In this document: piece after piece, positions 1-5,115 of the stretch
Numbering within the stretch: position 1 is the stretch's first letter
Layout of the letters: each line of letters starts with the position of its first letter
Source: Actinomycetes bacterium
Lineage (GTDB): Bacteria > Actinomycetota > Acidimicrobiia > Acidimicrobiales > JAMCPL01
Assembly: GCA_021846725.1 (NCBI GenBank)
Contig: JAJZWK010000093.1
Span: forward strand, 1 to 5,436
Length of the DNA: 5,436 bases
Direction of reading: 5' to 3'
The notes under the pieces: model-generated
Told to the model about the DNA's origin: nothing
What the model saw: only the letters and a program-made list of their open reading frames with translations
The model's database searches: none
Position numbers and translations under genes: made by a program

Positions 1-1
1 T

Positions 2-121
2 AAGTACTCAATTGAAGAGTTCTATTCATTGGCATATCAGGCGGGTTGGTCCATAGACCAATCGTGGACAGATACTGATGAGATGTTTAGCATGCACTAT
101 CTAAGGCCTGATCTGATTTGA
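2..121 (+). CDS. EgtD-like histidine N-alpha-methyltransferase, C-terminal fragment (5' end outside window)
   Basis: The first 39 sense codons in this frame, ending at TGA 119-121, read KYSIEEFYSLAYQAGW followed by a segment with WTDTDEMFSMHYL near the end. The family of SAM-dependent histidine-specific methyltransferases (EgtD, Methyltransf_33) closes in this way: a helix that starts with a K-Y/F-S/T residue pattern, an A-x-x-A-G-W/F turn, then W-T-D-x-x-x-x-F-x-x-x-x-L as the last strand. EgtD trimethylates histidine to hercynine, the first step of ergothioneine synthesis in the cytoplasm. Only the tail is visible, so the SAM-binding core cannot be checked and the protein may act on another substrate. 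The next gene starts 169 bp downstream on the same strand, and no clear terminator lies between them. The family call rests on recalled motif similarity, so it is moderate. Confidence 0.6.
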   Translation, partial: KYSIEEFYSLAYQAGWSIDQSWTDTDEMFSMHYLRPDLI

Positions 122-167
122 GCCGTTTATCGATTACGTGTGCAATCCAGTGAACAACACCAGACAC

Positions 168-204
168 CTGGATCTGTCGAAACATCCAGATGCATCGGTA
201 TAAT
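168..204 (+). promoter_or_regulatory. Possible promoter with small inverted repeat upstream of the flavoprotein gene
   Basis: A perfect TATAAT hexamer lies at 199-204. No good TTGACA-like -35 is found at the expected distance; the closest is TGTCGA at 175-180 with an 18-bp spacer. Overlapping that -35 position is a 6-bp inverted repeat, CTGGAT (168-173) and ATCCAG (184-189) with a 10-nt loop, which could be an operator half-site pair or chance. A second AT-rich stretch at 242-266 (TATAAA, TATTATAAC) is another possible -10 region, closer to the start codon. Evidence is sequence pattern only. Confidence 0.3.
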
Positions 205-277
205 ACCTCAGAATGAGCACGATTATTTCTAGCGCGTGTAGTATAAAATAGGTAATGTATTATAACTAGATAAGGCC

Positions 278-284
278 AAAGGAG
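278..284 (+). promoter_or_regulatory. Ribosome binding site that selects ATG 291
   Basis: AAAGGAG lies 6 nt before ATG 291. An in-frame TTG at 285 directly abuts the motif and would have no spacing, so ATG 291 is the start. Confidence 0.8.
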
Positions 285-290
285 TTGCCT

Positions 291-1517
291 ATGTCCAGGG
301 AACAGACATTTGTAATAGTCGGAGCCGGGTTAGCGGGGGCCAAAGCAGCCGAGACTTTACGGGCGGAAGGTCATGACGGAAAGTTAGTCCTAATAGGAGA
401 TGAGCCTTTTAGGCCGTACGATAGGCCATATCTTTCCAAGGAGTACCTTCGGTCGGAGAAGGACTTTGATGGCATTGCCATCCATAAAGCTGATTTTTAC
501 AGAGATAATGATATAGACTTGCGTACTTCTACGGTTGTAGAGGACATTGACTTGCTTGAATCGGCCGTTGTGATCTCTTCTGGGGAAAAGTCTTCTGGGG
601 AAAGGATTGCATACGATAAACTGTTGCTTGCTACTGGTGCCACGCCACGCCATGTAGATGTTTCAGGTTCCCATCTTGGTGGTGTGTACTATCTGCGAAA
701 CCTTGCAGATTCCAATGCTCTTCGCAGTGCTATCAACCCATCTACACGGCTAGTGGTTATAGGTGCTGGTTGGATAGGTGCAGAAGTTGCAGCTTCTGCA
801 CGCCAAATTGGAGCAACTGTTGTATTGATAGAGCAGGCATCGCTTCCCCTAGAGCGAGTGCTGGGACATGAAGTGGGAGAAATATATCGTAGCCTACATG
901 CCAAGCATGGAGTAGTGTTGCACTTTGGAGTAGCAGTAGAGTCGTTTATTGGTACTGATACACTGGAAGCGGTAAAGCTAAGCGACGGTACGGTGCTAGA
1001 GGCCGATCTAGCGGTTGTCGGTGTAGGTGCTTATCCTCGTGTCGAGCTTGCTCAGGCAGCCGGAATACGTGTAGACAATGGTATCGTAGTAGATGAATAT
1101 CTTCAGACAAGCGCGCCCAATGTATATGCGGCAGGAGATGTGGCAAATGCATTCCATCCTCGCTATTCCACACACATACGCTTGGAGCACTGGTATGCAG
1201 CATTGCATCAAGGGCCAGTTGCAGCTGCCAACATGCTTGGCAAGAAGACAGTATATGATCGTATTCCGTACTTTTATTCTGATCAGTATGACCTTGGTAT
1301 GGAATACAGAGGATGGGCTCCCTCTTACGATCAGGTAGTTTTCAGGGGAGATCCTGCTGCTGGGGAGTTCATAGCTTTTTGGCTATCGGATCACCATGTA
1401 GTTGCTGCTATGAATGCGAATATATGGGATATGGGTGACACTTTGGAAGCTTTGGTAGCAGGTGCTAGTGTCATAGGTGTAGACCATCTGACCGACCCCA
1501 ATTATGATCTGTCCTGA
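291..1517 (+). CDS. NADH-dependent FAD oxidoreductase, ferredoxin reductase type (BphA4/putidaredoxin-reductase-like)
   Basis: This 408-residue protein has the full length and domain order of the ferredoxin reductases that feed Rieske oxygenases, P450s or other ferredoxin-dependent enzymes. Residues 11-16 (GAGLAG) are the FAD dinucleotide-binding loop, and PYDRPYLSK at 42-50 is the typical flavin-contact segment of this family. LLLATGATPR (111-120) ends the first FAD segment. GAGWIG (158-163) is the NAD(P) loop, and the acidic E181 at the end of the next strand favours NADH over NADPH. YAAGDVA (279-285) is the second FAD motif, followed by RLEHWYAALHQGP (297-309). About 90 C-terminal residues match the Reductase_C type of domain. 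No redox cysteine pair follows the FAD loop, which argues against a disulfide reductase. The protein is probably cytosolic and passes electrons from NADH to a [2Fe-2S] ferredoxin, but no ferredoxin or oxygenase gene is in the window, so the partner is unknown. A 15-bp in-frame duplication lies at residues 96-105 (see repeat). Confidence 0.9.
   Translation: MSREQTFVIVGAGLAGAKAAETLRAEGHDGKLVLIGDEPFRPYDRPYLSKEYLRSEKDFDGIAIHKADFYRDNDIDLRTSTVVEDIDLLESAVVISSGEKSSGERIAYDKLLLATGATPRHVDVSGSHLGGVYYLRNLADSNALRSAINPSTRLVVIGAGWIGAEVAASARQIGATVVLIEQASLPLERVLGHEVGEIYRSLHAKHGVVLHFGVAVESFIGTDTLEAVKLSDGTVLEADLAVVGVGAYPRVELAQAAGIRVDNGIVVDEYLQTSAPNVYAAGDVANAFHPRYSTHIRLEHWYAALHQGPVAAANMLGKKTVYDRIPYFYSDQYDLGMEYRGWAPSYDQVVFRGDPAAGEFIAFWLSDHHVVAAMNANIWDMGDTLEALVAGASVIGVDHLTDPNYDLS
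576..605 (+). repeat. 15-bp in-frame tandem duplication inside the flavoprotein gene
   Basis: TCTTCTGGGGAAAAG (576-590) is followed directly by TCTTCTGGGGAAAGG (591-605), 14 of 15 bases alike. The two copies encode SSGEK and SSGER (residues 96-105). They fall in a surface turn just before the strand leading to LLLATGATP, so the extra five residues should be tolerated. The near identity of the copies suggests a fairly recent slippage event. Confidence 0.85.
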
Positions 1518-1535
1518 TGCGATATTTCGTATTGA

Positions 1536-1640
1536 TTTGACATCCTCCCCCATGGCTAAAGCCAGGGGCTTGCGGGCGCGCCATTTGGTCATATCCTTTG
1601 GATAGTCGTTCACGCGGCACGATGTTTTGGCCTATTTTGC
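1536..1640 (-). mobile_element. IS200/IS605-type right end / possible omega-RNA relic, no tnpB
   Basis: The plus strand reads TTGACATCCTCCCCC followed by a hairpin: CCCC (1548-1551), a bulged A, TGGC, loop TAAA, GCCA, GGGG (1565-1568). Read on the minus strand this ends in GGGGGAGGATGTCAA. That is the well-known form of the right end of IS200/IS605 (IS1341-type) elements, which is also the 3' scaffold of the omega-RNA used by TnpB. A second short hairpin (TATCC-TTT-GGATA, 1592-1604) and a GC-rich stretch (1571-1582) precede it on the minus strand, as would suit an RNA scaffold. The outer boundary near 1536-1540 is supported by the motif. The inner boundary is a guess. No TnpB or TnpA coding sequence is present; only about 50 bp separate this stretch from the next element. 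It is probably a deletion remnant or a non-autonomous copy. Confidence 0.6.
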
Positions 1641-1691
1641 TGCTCCGTGCTGATCGCAAGTATGTGTGACCGAATGACCTGATATATCAAC

Positions 1692-1857
1692 TAGTGTAGT
1701 GTCCCGTAAATAGCGTGACGTTATCCGGCAAGTCAGGGGCATCATCTGGCAAGGACGAAGACAAAGGCATAGCCGGTAGCTACGTTGAGGATGAGAACGC
1801 CGTCAGGGGTGTCATCTGGCTGGTGGGAACCCATGGTTATTTGCGGGCACTACACTA
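1692..1857. mobile_element. MITE-like element, about 166 bp, with terminal inverted repeats
   Basis: The left end reads TAGTGTAGTGTCCCGTAAAT from 1692. The reverse complement of the right end reads TAGTGTAGTGCCCGCAAAT from 1857 inward. Over about 22 bp the two ends differ by one single-base indel and two substitutions (T/C, then G/A further in). The outermost dinucleotide on both sides is TA, and similarity stops immediately outside it (C at 1691 against T at 1858). This would fit insertion at a TA with duplication, as made by IS630/Tc1-mariner transposases, although TA could simply be part of the repeat. The interior has no convincing gene; an open frame crossing it has no family features. 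It also holds an imperfect direct repeat (1732-1750 and 1802-1820). The element is best read as a non-autonomous miniature transposon or a deletion derivative. The parent IS is not known. Confidence 0.6.
1732..1820 (+). repeat. Imperfect 19-bp direct repeat, copies 70 bp apart
   Basis: GTCAGGGGCATCATCTGGC (1732-1750) and GTCAGGGGTGTCATCTGGC (1802-1820) agree at 17 of 19 positions. Both copies lie inside the MITE-like element, each about 20-40 bp from an end. Subterminal direct repeats of this sort can be transposase-binding sites or the trace of an internal duplication. Confidence 0.65.
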
Positions 1858-1894
1858 TGTACCTGCATCTCATTTACAGGAGACTAAGTCGATC

Positions 1895-2125
1895 TCAAGC
1901 AAGCTGCGGAGGCGTACGCCGTTCGCGCCACCACCTAAATAGTGCCAACAACGTCCATATTCCTTCGACGACTCCGAATGGCCACGCCTTACTCAGAAAA
2001 CCGTAAGTGCTGGAGAGTGCACATCCCAAGGCAAAAGCCAGCACGAAGCGGGTGTTGCGCCTTTCCAGCGCATACATAGCCATCATAAAGGTAAGAGCAG
2101 AGACCCCAAATATAGTTAATACCAT
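1895..2125 (-). CDS. Small conserved-looking membrane protein with WPFGVVE motif, function unknown
   Basis: The 76-residue product starting MVLTIFGVSALTF has the composition of a real membrane protein. A first hydrophobic segment covers residues 2-20 and ends in YALERRN. A second covers 27-44 (FVLAFALG, then CALSSTYGFL), and a third segment 48-66 carries WPFGVVEGIWTLLALFRWW. A basic tail (RERR) follows. The string ALSS-YGFL-x-x-AWPFGVVE-x-(I/V)W resembles, from memory, a widespread family of small uncharacterised bacterial proteins; no function is assigned to that family here. The start is uncertain. The frame stays open upstream to an ATG at 2239, which would add 38 residues with a CRFC segment, and no clear ribosome binding site precedes any candidate ATG. 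ATG 2125 is chosen because it opens directly into the first membrane segment. The gene faces away from the downstream permease, so the two share the 2126-2361 region. Confidence 0.6.
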   Translation of the reverse strand: MVLTIFGVSALTFMMAMYALERRNTRFVLAFALGCALSSTYGFLSKAWPFGVVEGIWTLLALFRWWRERRTPPQLA

Positions 2126-2188
2126 ATGAGGGAGTCTAATTGACCGGGCATATGCTCCAAACGGCACCACCAACAAGTTAACAGAGCG

Positions 2189-2218
2189 TTCACAGAACCG
2201 ACACGATCTATTCATATT
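2189..2218 (+). promoter_or_regulatory. Weak candidate promoter for the permease operon
   Basis: TTCACA (2189-2194) and CATATT (2213-2218) are separated by 18 bp and resemble -35 and -10 boxes of a housekeeping promoter. If used, the transcript would carry a leader of roughly 135 nt that includes the two inverted repeats described next. Another CATAAT at 2248-2253 has no matching -35. The call rests on hexamer similarity alone. Confidence 0.2.
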
Positions 2219-2291
2219 ACAGATACCCATACGAAACACATTCCCGTCATAATCACCTACGACAAGTAGATCAGCCTCAAAGCGATCCCAT

Positions 2292-2322
2292 GATCAGTGG
2301 CCGCTACAACCGGATACTGATC
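2292..2322 (+). promoter_or_regulatory. Inverted repeat in permease leader (operator or RNA hairpin)
   Basis: GATCAGT (2292-2298) is complementary to ACTGATC (2316-2322). Inside this, CCG (2301-2303) pairs with CGG (2311-2313) across a 2x2 mismatch, leaving a 7-nt loop. The repeat ends 39 nt before the permease start codon. No T-run follows, so it is not an intrinsic terminator. It could be a transcription-factor operator or the first hairpin of a leader RNA. Confidence 0.4.
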
Positions 2323-2326
2323 GAGA

Positions 2327-2350
2327 TTACTGAAAGGCCCTAGACAGTAA
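2327..2350 (+). promoter_or_regulatory. Second leader inverted repeat abutting the permease ribosome binding site
   Basis: TTACTG (2327-2332) is complementary to CAGTAA (2345-2350), with a 12-nt loop. Its right arm directly touches the AAGGAG that begins at 2351, so folding could affect ribosome access. TACTG at 2315-2319, part of the upstream repeat, could also pair with the CAGTA arm, so the two hairpins are potential alternatives. A 6-bp stem is short and may be chance. Confidence 0.3.
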
Positions 2351-2357
2351 AAGGAGA
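2350..2357 (+). promoter_or_regulatory. Strong ribosome binding site of the permease
   Basis: AAAGGAGA, continuing to TGA, is a near-perfect complement of the 16S rRNA 3' end and lies 4-5 nt before ATG 2362. It fixes the start. Confidence 0.85.
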
Positions 2358-2361
2358 TGAA

Positions 2362-3957
2362 ATGGCAGACGTAACTACATCTGATAGAGCTTCTACCGGT
2401 GCGGCTACTGGAGGTCAGATGAAAAGAACCCTGACCCTCACCGGAGTAACGGTGAATGGCATGGCACTAATAGCACCCGGGGCATTCCTCTGGACAACGT
2501 TCCAGACACAGGCATCCCAGGTGAACCACGGTCATCCGACTGGCTCCGATATGTGGACAGGCCTGCTATTCGCATTCATACTGGCCATGCTTACAGCGTG
2601 GAGCTACAGCCAACTGGCGAGGATATATCCTGATGCGGGAGCCGGATCTAGCTACTACTTTGCTGAAGCGGCCTTTCTGGACAAAGAAAAACCCAGCCAC
2701 CAAAGATATGCTCGGTTCGCAAAGCTCACCTTCGGATGGATCAGTCATCTCTACTACTGGATTTATCCAGGGATCATGATAGCATTCATCGCAACGCTGG
2801 TTGGATATATATACACTGCACTGACAGGAAGCCAGCTTGGCTGGGGAGCTTTGAGTCTGATATGCGTGGTATCGGCTCTTGGTATCGGTTATATAGCCTA
2901 TCGCGGGATATCAGGGTCTACCTTGACAGCCATAGTAATCAACGTCATCCAGATCGTTACCTTGGTGGCTATGACGATTATATTCTTCATAGCGTTTAGA
3001 ATAGGGCACCCTCACGCAGGATACGTACTATCCAATGCCGGTGGTGTGATCATACCACACAACTTCATCAACCTGCTTTACCAGTCAACTATAGCCATAC
3101 TGCTCCTGGTCGGTTTCGAATCCATTACCGCACTTGGGGCGGAGGCTCGTAATCCTGGAAAAGATATACAGCGTGGAGTCCTGATCAGCCTAATGATACA
3201 GGGAGGGTTCTGCTACCTGCTCGAGTACTTCGGTGCAAACTTTGCATTGGGATCGGCTACGATATCTGCCACAAAAGGTACGAACCCTTATATAGCTGCA
3301 GGTAACAACTCAGCTCCTATAGGAACTATGCTACACAATGCGGCAAATACGATGTTTGGAGGCGGTGGTACCGCTGTATCATTGATCGTTGCGGCAACTG
3401 TCTTGATGGCACTTATAGGTACCACCTTGGCCTGTATAAACACCGGAGTGCGAGTCAGCTATGCAATGGCCAGGGACAAGGAACTCCCCTCTATCCTGGG
3501 ATCCCTGCACTCTCGATTTGCCACTCCTCACGGTGGCATCTGGGTACTGGCCGCCCTATCAGCAGTAATAGGCATCTACGGGGTACACACGGTAGACAAC
3601 CTTACGCAGATTACCCTGGCATCCAACACTGGAACCTTCATCGTATATGGCATGACATGTCTCATAGCAGTTGTAGCATTTGCAAGTCGTCATGACCGCC
3701 ACATTCTGAAACACATAGTACTGCCCGGTACCGGTTTTCTGATGAATTTTGCCGAACTCTGCGGAGTAGTCTACCTTGCTCTAGCTGCCGGTGGCTCTGG
3801 GGCAACCGACGCAATCAAGGCTCTGGCCATTGTAGGTGTATGGATAGCGATTGGAGCACTATGGGTCGCATTCAACCCAAACAAACACGCTGCCAAAAAA
3901 GTCGTCAATGATCGGCTGGATAAGCGGGTCGAACTTGTACAGACTACACAGCCGTGA
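2362..3957 (+). CDS. APC-superfamily amino acid/polyamine permease
   Basis: This 531-residue integral membrane protein has about 12 hydrophobic spans, at roughly residues 26-46, 63-84, 123-150, 158-181, 188-213, 235-258, 271-294, 333-360, 392-410, 416-441, 453-477 and 483-504. The N-terminal 20 residues and C-terminal 27 residues are polar and probably cytoplasmic. Span 1 carries GMALIAPGAF at the place where APC transporters have their unwound substrate-binding loop. Span 6 with its exit, GFESITALGAEARNP (251-265), is the most telling APC signature, with the acidic residue and the RNP turn before span 7. ARIYPDAGAGSSYYF (86-100) is the conserved PxAGGxYxY-like segment. Length is at the upper end of the usual 430-530. 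Such proteins are secondary transporters driven by proton or substrate gradients; the substrate here (amino acid, amine or related) cannot be told from sequence. The phosphatase gene begins about 22 bp after the stop, so the permease is probably transcribed with the phosphatase and kinase. Confidence 0.88.
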   Translation: MADVTTSDRASTGAATGGQMKRTLTLTGVTVNGMALIAPGAFLWTTFQTQASQVNHGHPTGSDMWTGLLFAFILAMLTAWSYSQLARIYPDAGAGSSYYFAEAAFLDKEKPSHQRYARFAKLTFGWISHLYYWIYPGIMIAFIATLVGYIYTALTGSQLGWGALSLICVVSALGIGYIAYRGISGSTLTAIVINVIQIVTLVAMTIIFFIAFRIGHPHAGYVLSNAGGVIIPHNFINLLYQSTIAILLLVGFESITALGAEARNPGKDIQRGVLISLMIQGGFCYLLEYFGANFALGSATISATKGTNPYIAAGNNSAPIGTMLHNAANTMFGGGGTAVSLIVAATVLMALIGTTLACINTGVRVSYAMARDKELPSILGSLHSRFATPHGGIWVLAALSAVIGIYGVHTVDNLTQITLASNTGTFIVYGMTCLIAVVAFASRHDRHILKHIVLPGTGFLMNFAELCGVVYLALAAGGSGATDAIKALAIVGVWIAIGALWVAFNPNKHAAKKVVNDRLDKRVELVQTTQP

Positions 3958-3979
3958 GATCGATGTCATTATCGGAGAG

Positions 3980-5107
3980 ATGTCGTCCGATAGCGATCAT
4001 GTAACGGGGGAAGATCCCATAGTGGGGAGTGGCTATGCCGGCAGTCATCCTGCTGCCGGCAATGGCCTTATAACGGCACGAGGTTCTACCGACACAATTG
4101 TATGGGCATTACGTTCAGAACCAGGTGAGGTGCGCCCACACAATGAGGACTTTGCTATCGCTTCTATTCCATGCGACATACAATGCGACATACAATGCGA
4201 TATTTCATGCGGCATACAATGCGACAGGCGTGATAACTCTCCTTGTTGGTCATGCGATCCGGGAACCTACCGGGTCATGGACGAGGAGCGATGCCGAACA
4301 GAATGCGGGTGCCTTCAATCCAATATGGATTACTACAAATATGAGCATACTGAATATCAGCAGCCTGACCAAGTAGAGCCTGACCTAGATACAAAGCCAC
4401 CTCTGTTTATAGTGGCAGACGGCCTAGGAGGTCATGATGGGGGCGAAGTGGCAAGCCGCATTGCTGCACATACCGTGATCAATGCATGGTACAAAGGATC
4501 TTCTCCATCTCCTCAGGCGATGCGATCTTCTGTCCGGAAGGCCAATGCAGCAGTATTTGGCGCAGCATACGAATACGACCATCAGGGTATGGCCACTACC
4601 GTTACCGCACTGGCGATTGATGGTGACGAAGCTATAATTGCTCACGTAGGAGACTCCAGGGCTTATATGGTACGCCACAGCAGGGCAGAGCAACTTACCA
4701 ATGACCACTCTCAAGTCGCAGAGATGCTTCGCCGGGGATTGCTTACTCCGGAGCAGGCCGCTAATCACCCAGCTCGCTCAGTGCTGACACGATGTGTAGG
4801 TCTGGCTCCATCGGTATCGGTAGATCTAATGCGTAGGCCATTTTCGAGGGGCGACATATTCGTACTTTGCACCGACGGATTATGGGATATGCTCGCCAGA
4901 CAGGAAATCGCTGATATTTCTGGTAGTCTGGATAGAGAGAGCAGTCCTGCCGATGTCGAAGAGGTAGTAGATCGAATGGTGAATACAGCACTCGAGAGAG
5001 GCGCAACTGATAATGTTACTGCTGTGGTTGTATTGGCTATAGACAGTTCTCCGGCTATTAATCCTCCTAATTCCAGGGGGATGTTCAAACGATGGATACA
5101 CAGGTAA
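3980..5107 (+). CDS. PP2C-family Ser/Thr protein phosphatase with cysteine-rich insert
   Basis: The 375-residue product carries all PPM/PP2C motifs: RPHNEDF (52-58, metal ligand D57), VADGLGGHDGGEVAS (145-159, metal ligands D147 and G148), GMATT (203-207), AHVGDSRAY (221-229), LTNDHS (239-244), CTDGLWD (297-303, D299) and ATDNVT (342-347, D344). It should be a metal-dependent cytoplasmic phosphatase that removes phosphate from Ser/Thr residues, most likely opposing the kinase encoded 8 bp downstream. Bacterial homologues usually have about 15-20 residues between the NED and ADG motifs. Here there are about 80 extra, with cysteines at 65, 69, 73, 77, 81, 89, 92, 105, 109 and 111, followed by an acidic, tyrosine-rich stretch (117-137). 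No membrane segment or extracellular domain is seen. The start is uncertain: ATG 3980 has GGAG only 2 nt away, whereas GTG 4022 has GGGGGAAG at a normal distance and would give 361 residues. Upstream ATGs (3851, 3908) lie inside the permease gene and are unlikely. Confidence 0.9.
   Translation: MSSDSDHVTGEDPIVGSGYAGSHPAAGNGLITARGSTDTIVWALRSEPGEVRPHNEDFAIASIPCDIQCDIQCDISCGIQCDRRDNSPCWSCDPGTYRVMDEERCRTECGCLQSNMDYYKYEHTEYQQPDQVEPDLDTKPPLFIVADGLGGHDGGEVASRIAAHTVINAWYKGSSPSPQAMRSSVRKANAAVFGAAYEYDHQGMATTVTALAIDGDEAIIAHVGDSRAYMVRHSRAEQLTNDHSQVAEMLRRGLLTPEQAANHPARSVLTRCVGLAPSVSVDLMRRPFSRGDIFVLCTDGLWDMLARQEIADISGSLDRESSPADVEEVVDRMVNTALERGATDNVTAVVVLAIDSSPAINPPNSRGMFKRWIHR
4031..4067 (+). repeat. Strong inverted repeat (hairpin) in the 5' part of the phosphatase gene
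   Basis: TGCCGGCAG (4036-4044) is perfectly complementary to CTGCCGGCA (4053-4061) around an 8-nt loop. Allowing one bulged A (4062) and one G-U pair, the stem continues outward with GGCTA (4031-4035) against TGGCC (4063-4067), giving about 14 pairs. No T-run follows, and no possible start codon lies downstream before the PP2C domain, so the hairpin is inside the coding sequence. In the protein it codes for the linker GYAGSHPAAGNGL before the catalytic domain. Confidence 0.75.
4172..4226 (+). repeat. 12-bp tandem repeat, about 4.6 copies, coding for C-x-x-x-C repeats
   Basis: The unit TGCGACATACAA occurs at 4172-4183 and exactly again at 4184-4195. A diverged copy TGCGATATTTCA follows (4196-4207), then TGCGGCATACAA (4208-4219), then a partial TGCGACA (4220-4226). 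The unit is a whole number of codons and is read C-D-I-Q, so each copy adds one cysteine at a four-residue period (C65, C69, C73, C77, C81). The copies are too short and unspaced to be CRISPR repeats. Confidence 0.9.
4362..4385 (+). repeat. Short direct repeat with 15-bp period at the end of the phosphatase insert
   Basis: AGCCTGACC occurs at 4362-4370 and again at 4377-4385. The repeats are in frame and give QPDQV then EPDLD. This looks like an older, partly decayed 15-bp duplication at the C-terminal edge of the extra segment. Confidence 0.6.
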
Positions 5108-5115
5108 TCAATTAG

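Noticed and set aside
946..1211. Minus-strand open frames opposite the flavoprotein
   Set aside because: They are antisense to conserved FAD/NAD-binding sequence, with no motifs or ribosome binding site.
1548..1568. Hairpin after the flavoprotein gene as an intrinsic terminator
   Set aside because: No T-run follows on the plus strand, and the flanking sequence matches an IS605-type end better. It might still slow transcription.
1383..1659. Minus-strand frames over the flavoprotein 3' end and the IS605-type end
   Set aside because: They cover the hairpin region and coding antisense and show no TnpB or other domain. They are best explained as translation of the omega-RNA-like scaffold.
1715..1942. 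Open frame of 75 codons on the plus strand
   Set aside because: It runs across the MITE-like element and out of its right end, overlaps the small membrane gene antisense, lacks a ribosome binding site and has no recognisable domain.
3851..3979. N-terminal extension of the phosphatase from ATG 3851
   Set aside because: It would overlap the permease gene by over 100 bp in another frame and has no domain similarity or ribosome binding site.
4172..4226. CRISPR-like array
   Set aside because: Units are 12 bp, directly adjacent, without spacers, and in frame in a coding gene.
4098..4376. Open frame of 92 codons with a repeating H/Y-N-A-T pattern
   Set aside because: It is the 12-bp tandem repeat of the phosphatase read in another frame. 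The phosphatase frame carries all PP2C motifs on both sides.
4424..5106. Several minus-strand open frames opposite the phosphatase
   Set aside because: They have no domain features and lie fully antisense to a well-supported catalytic domain.
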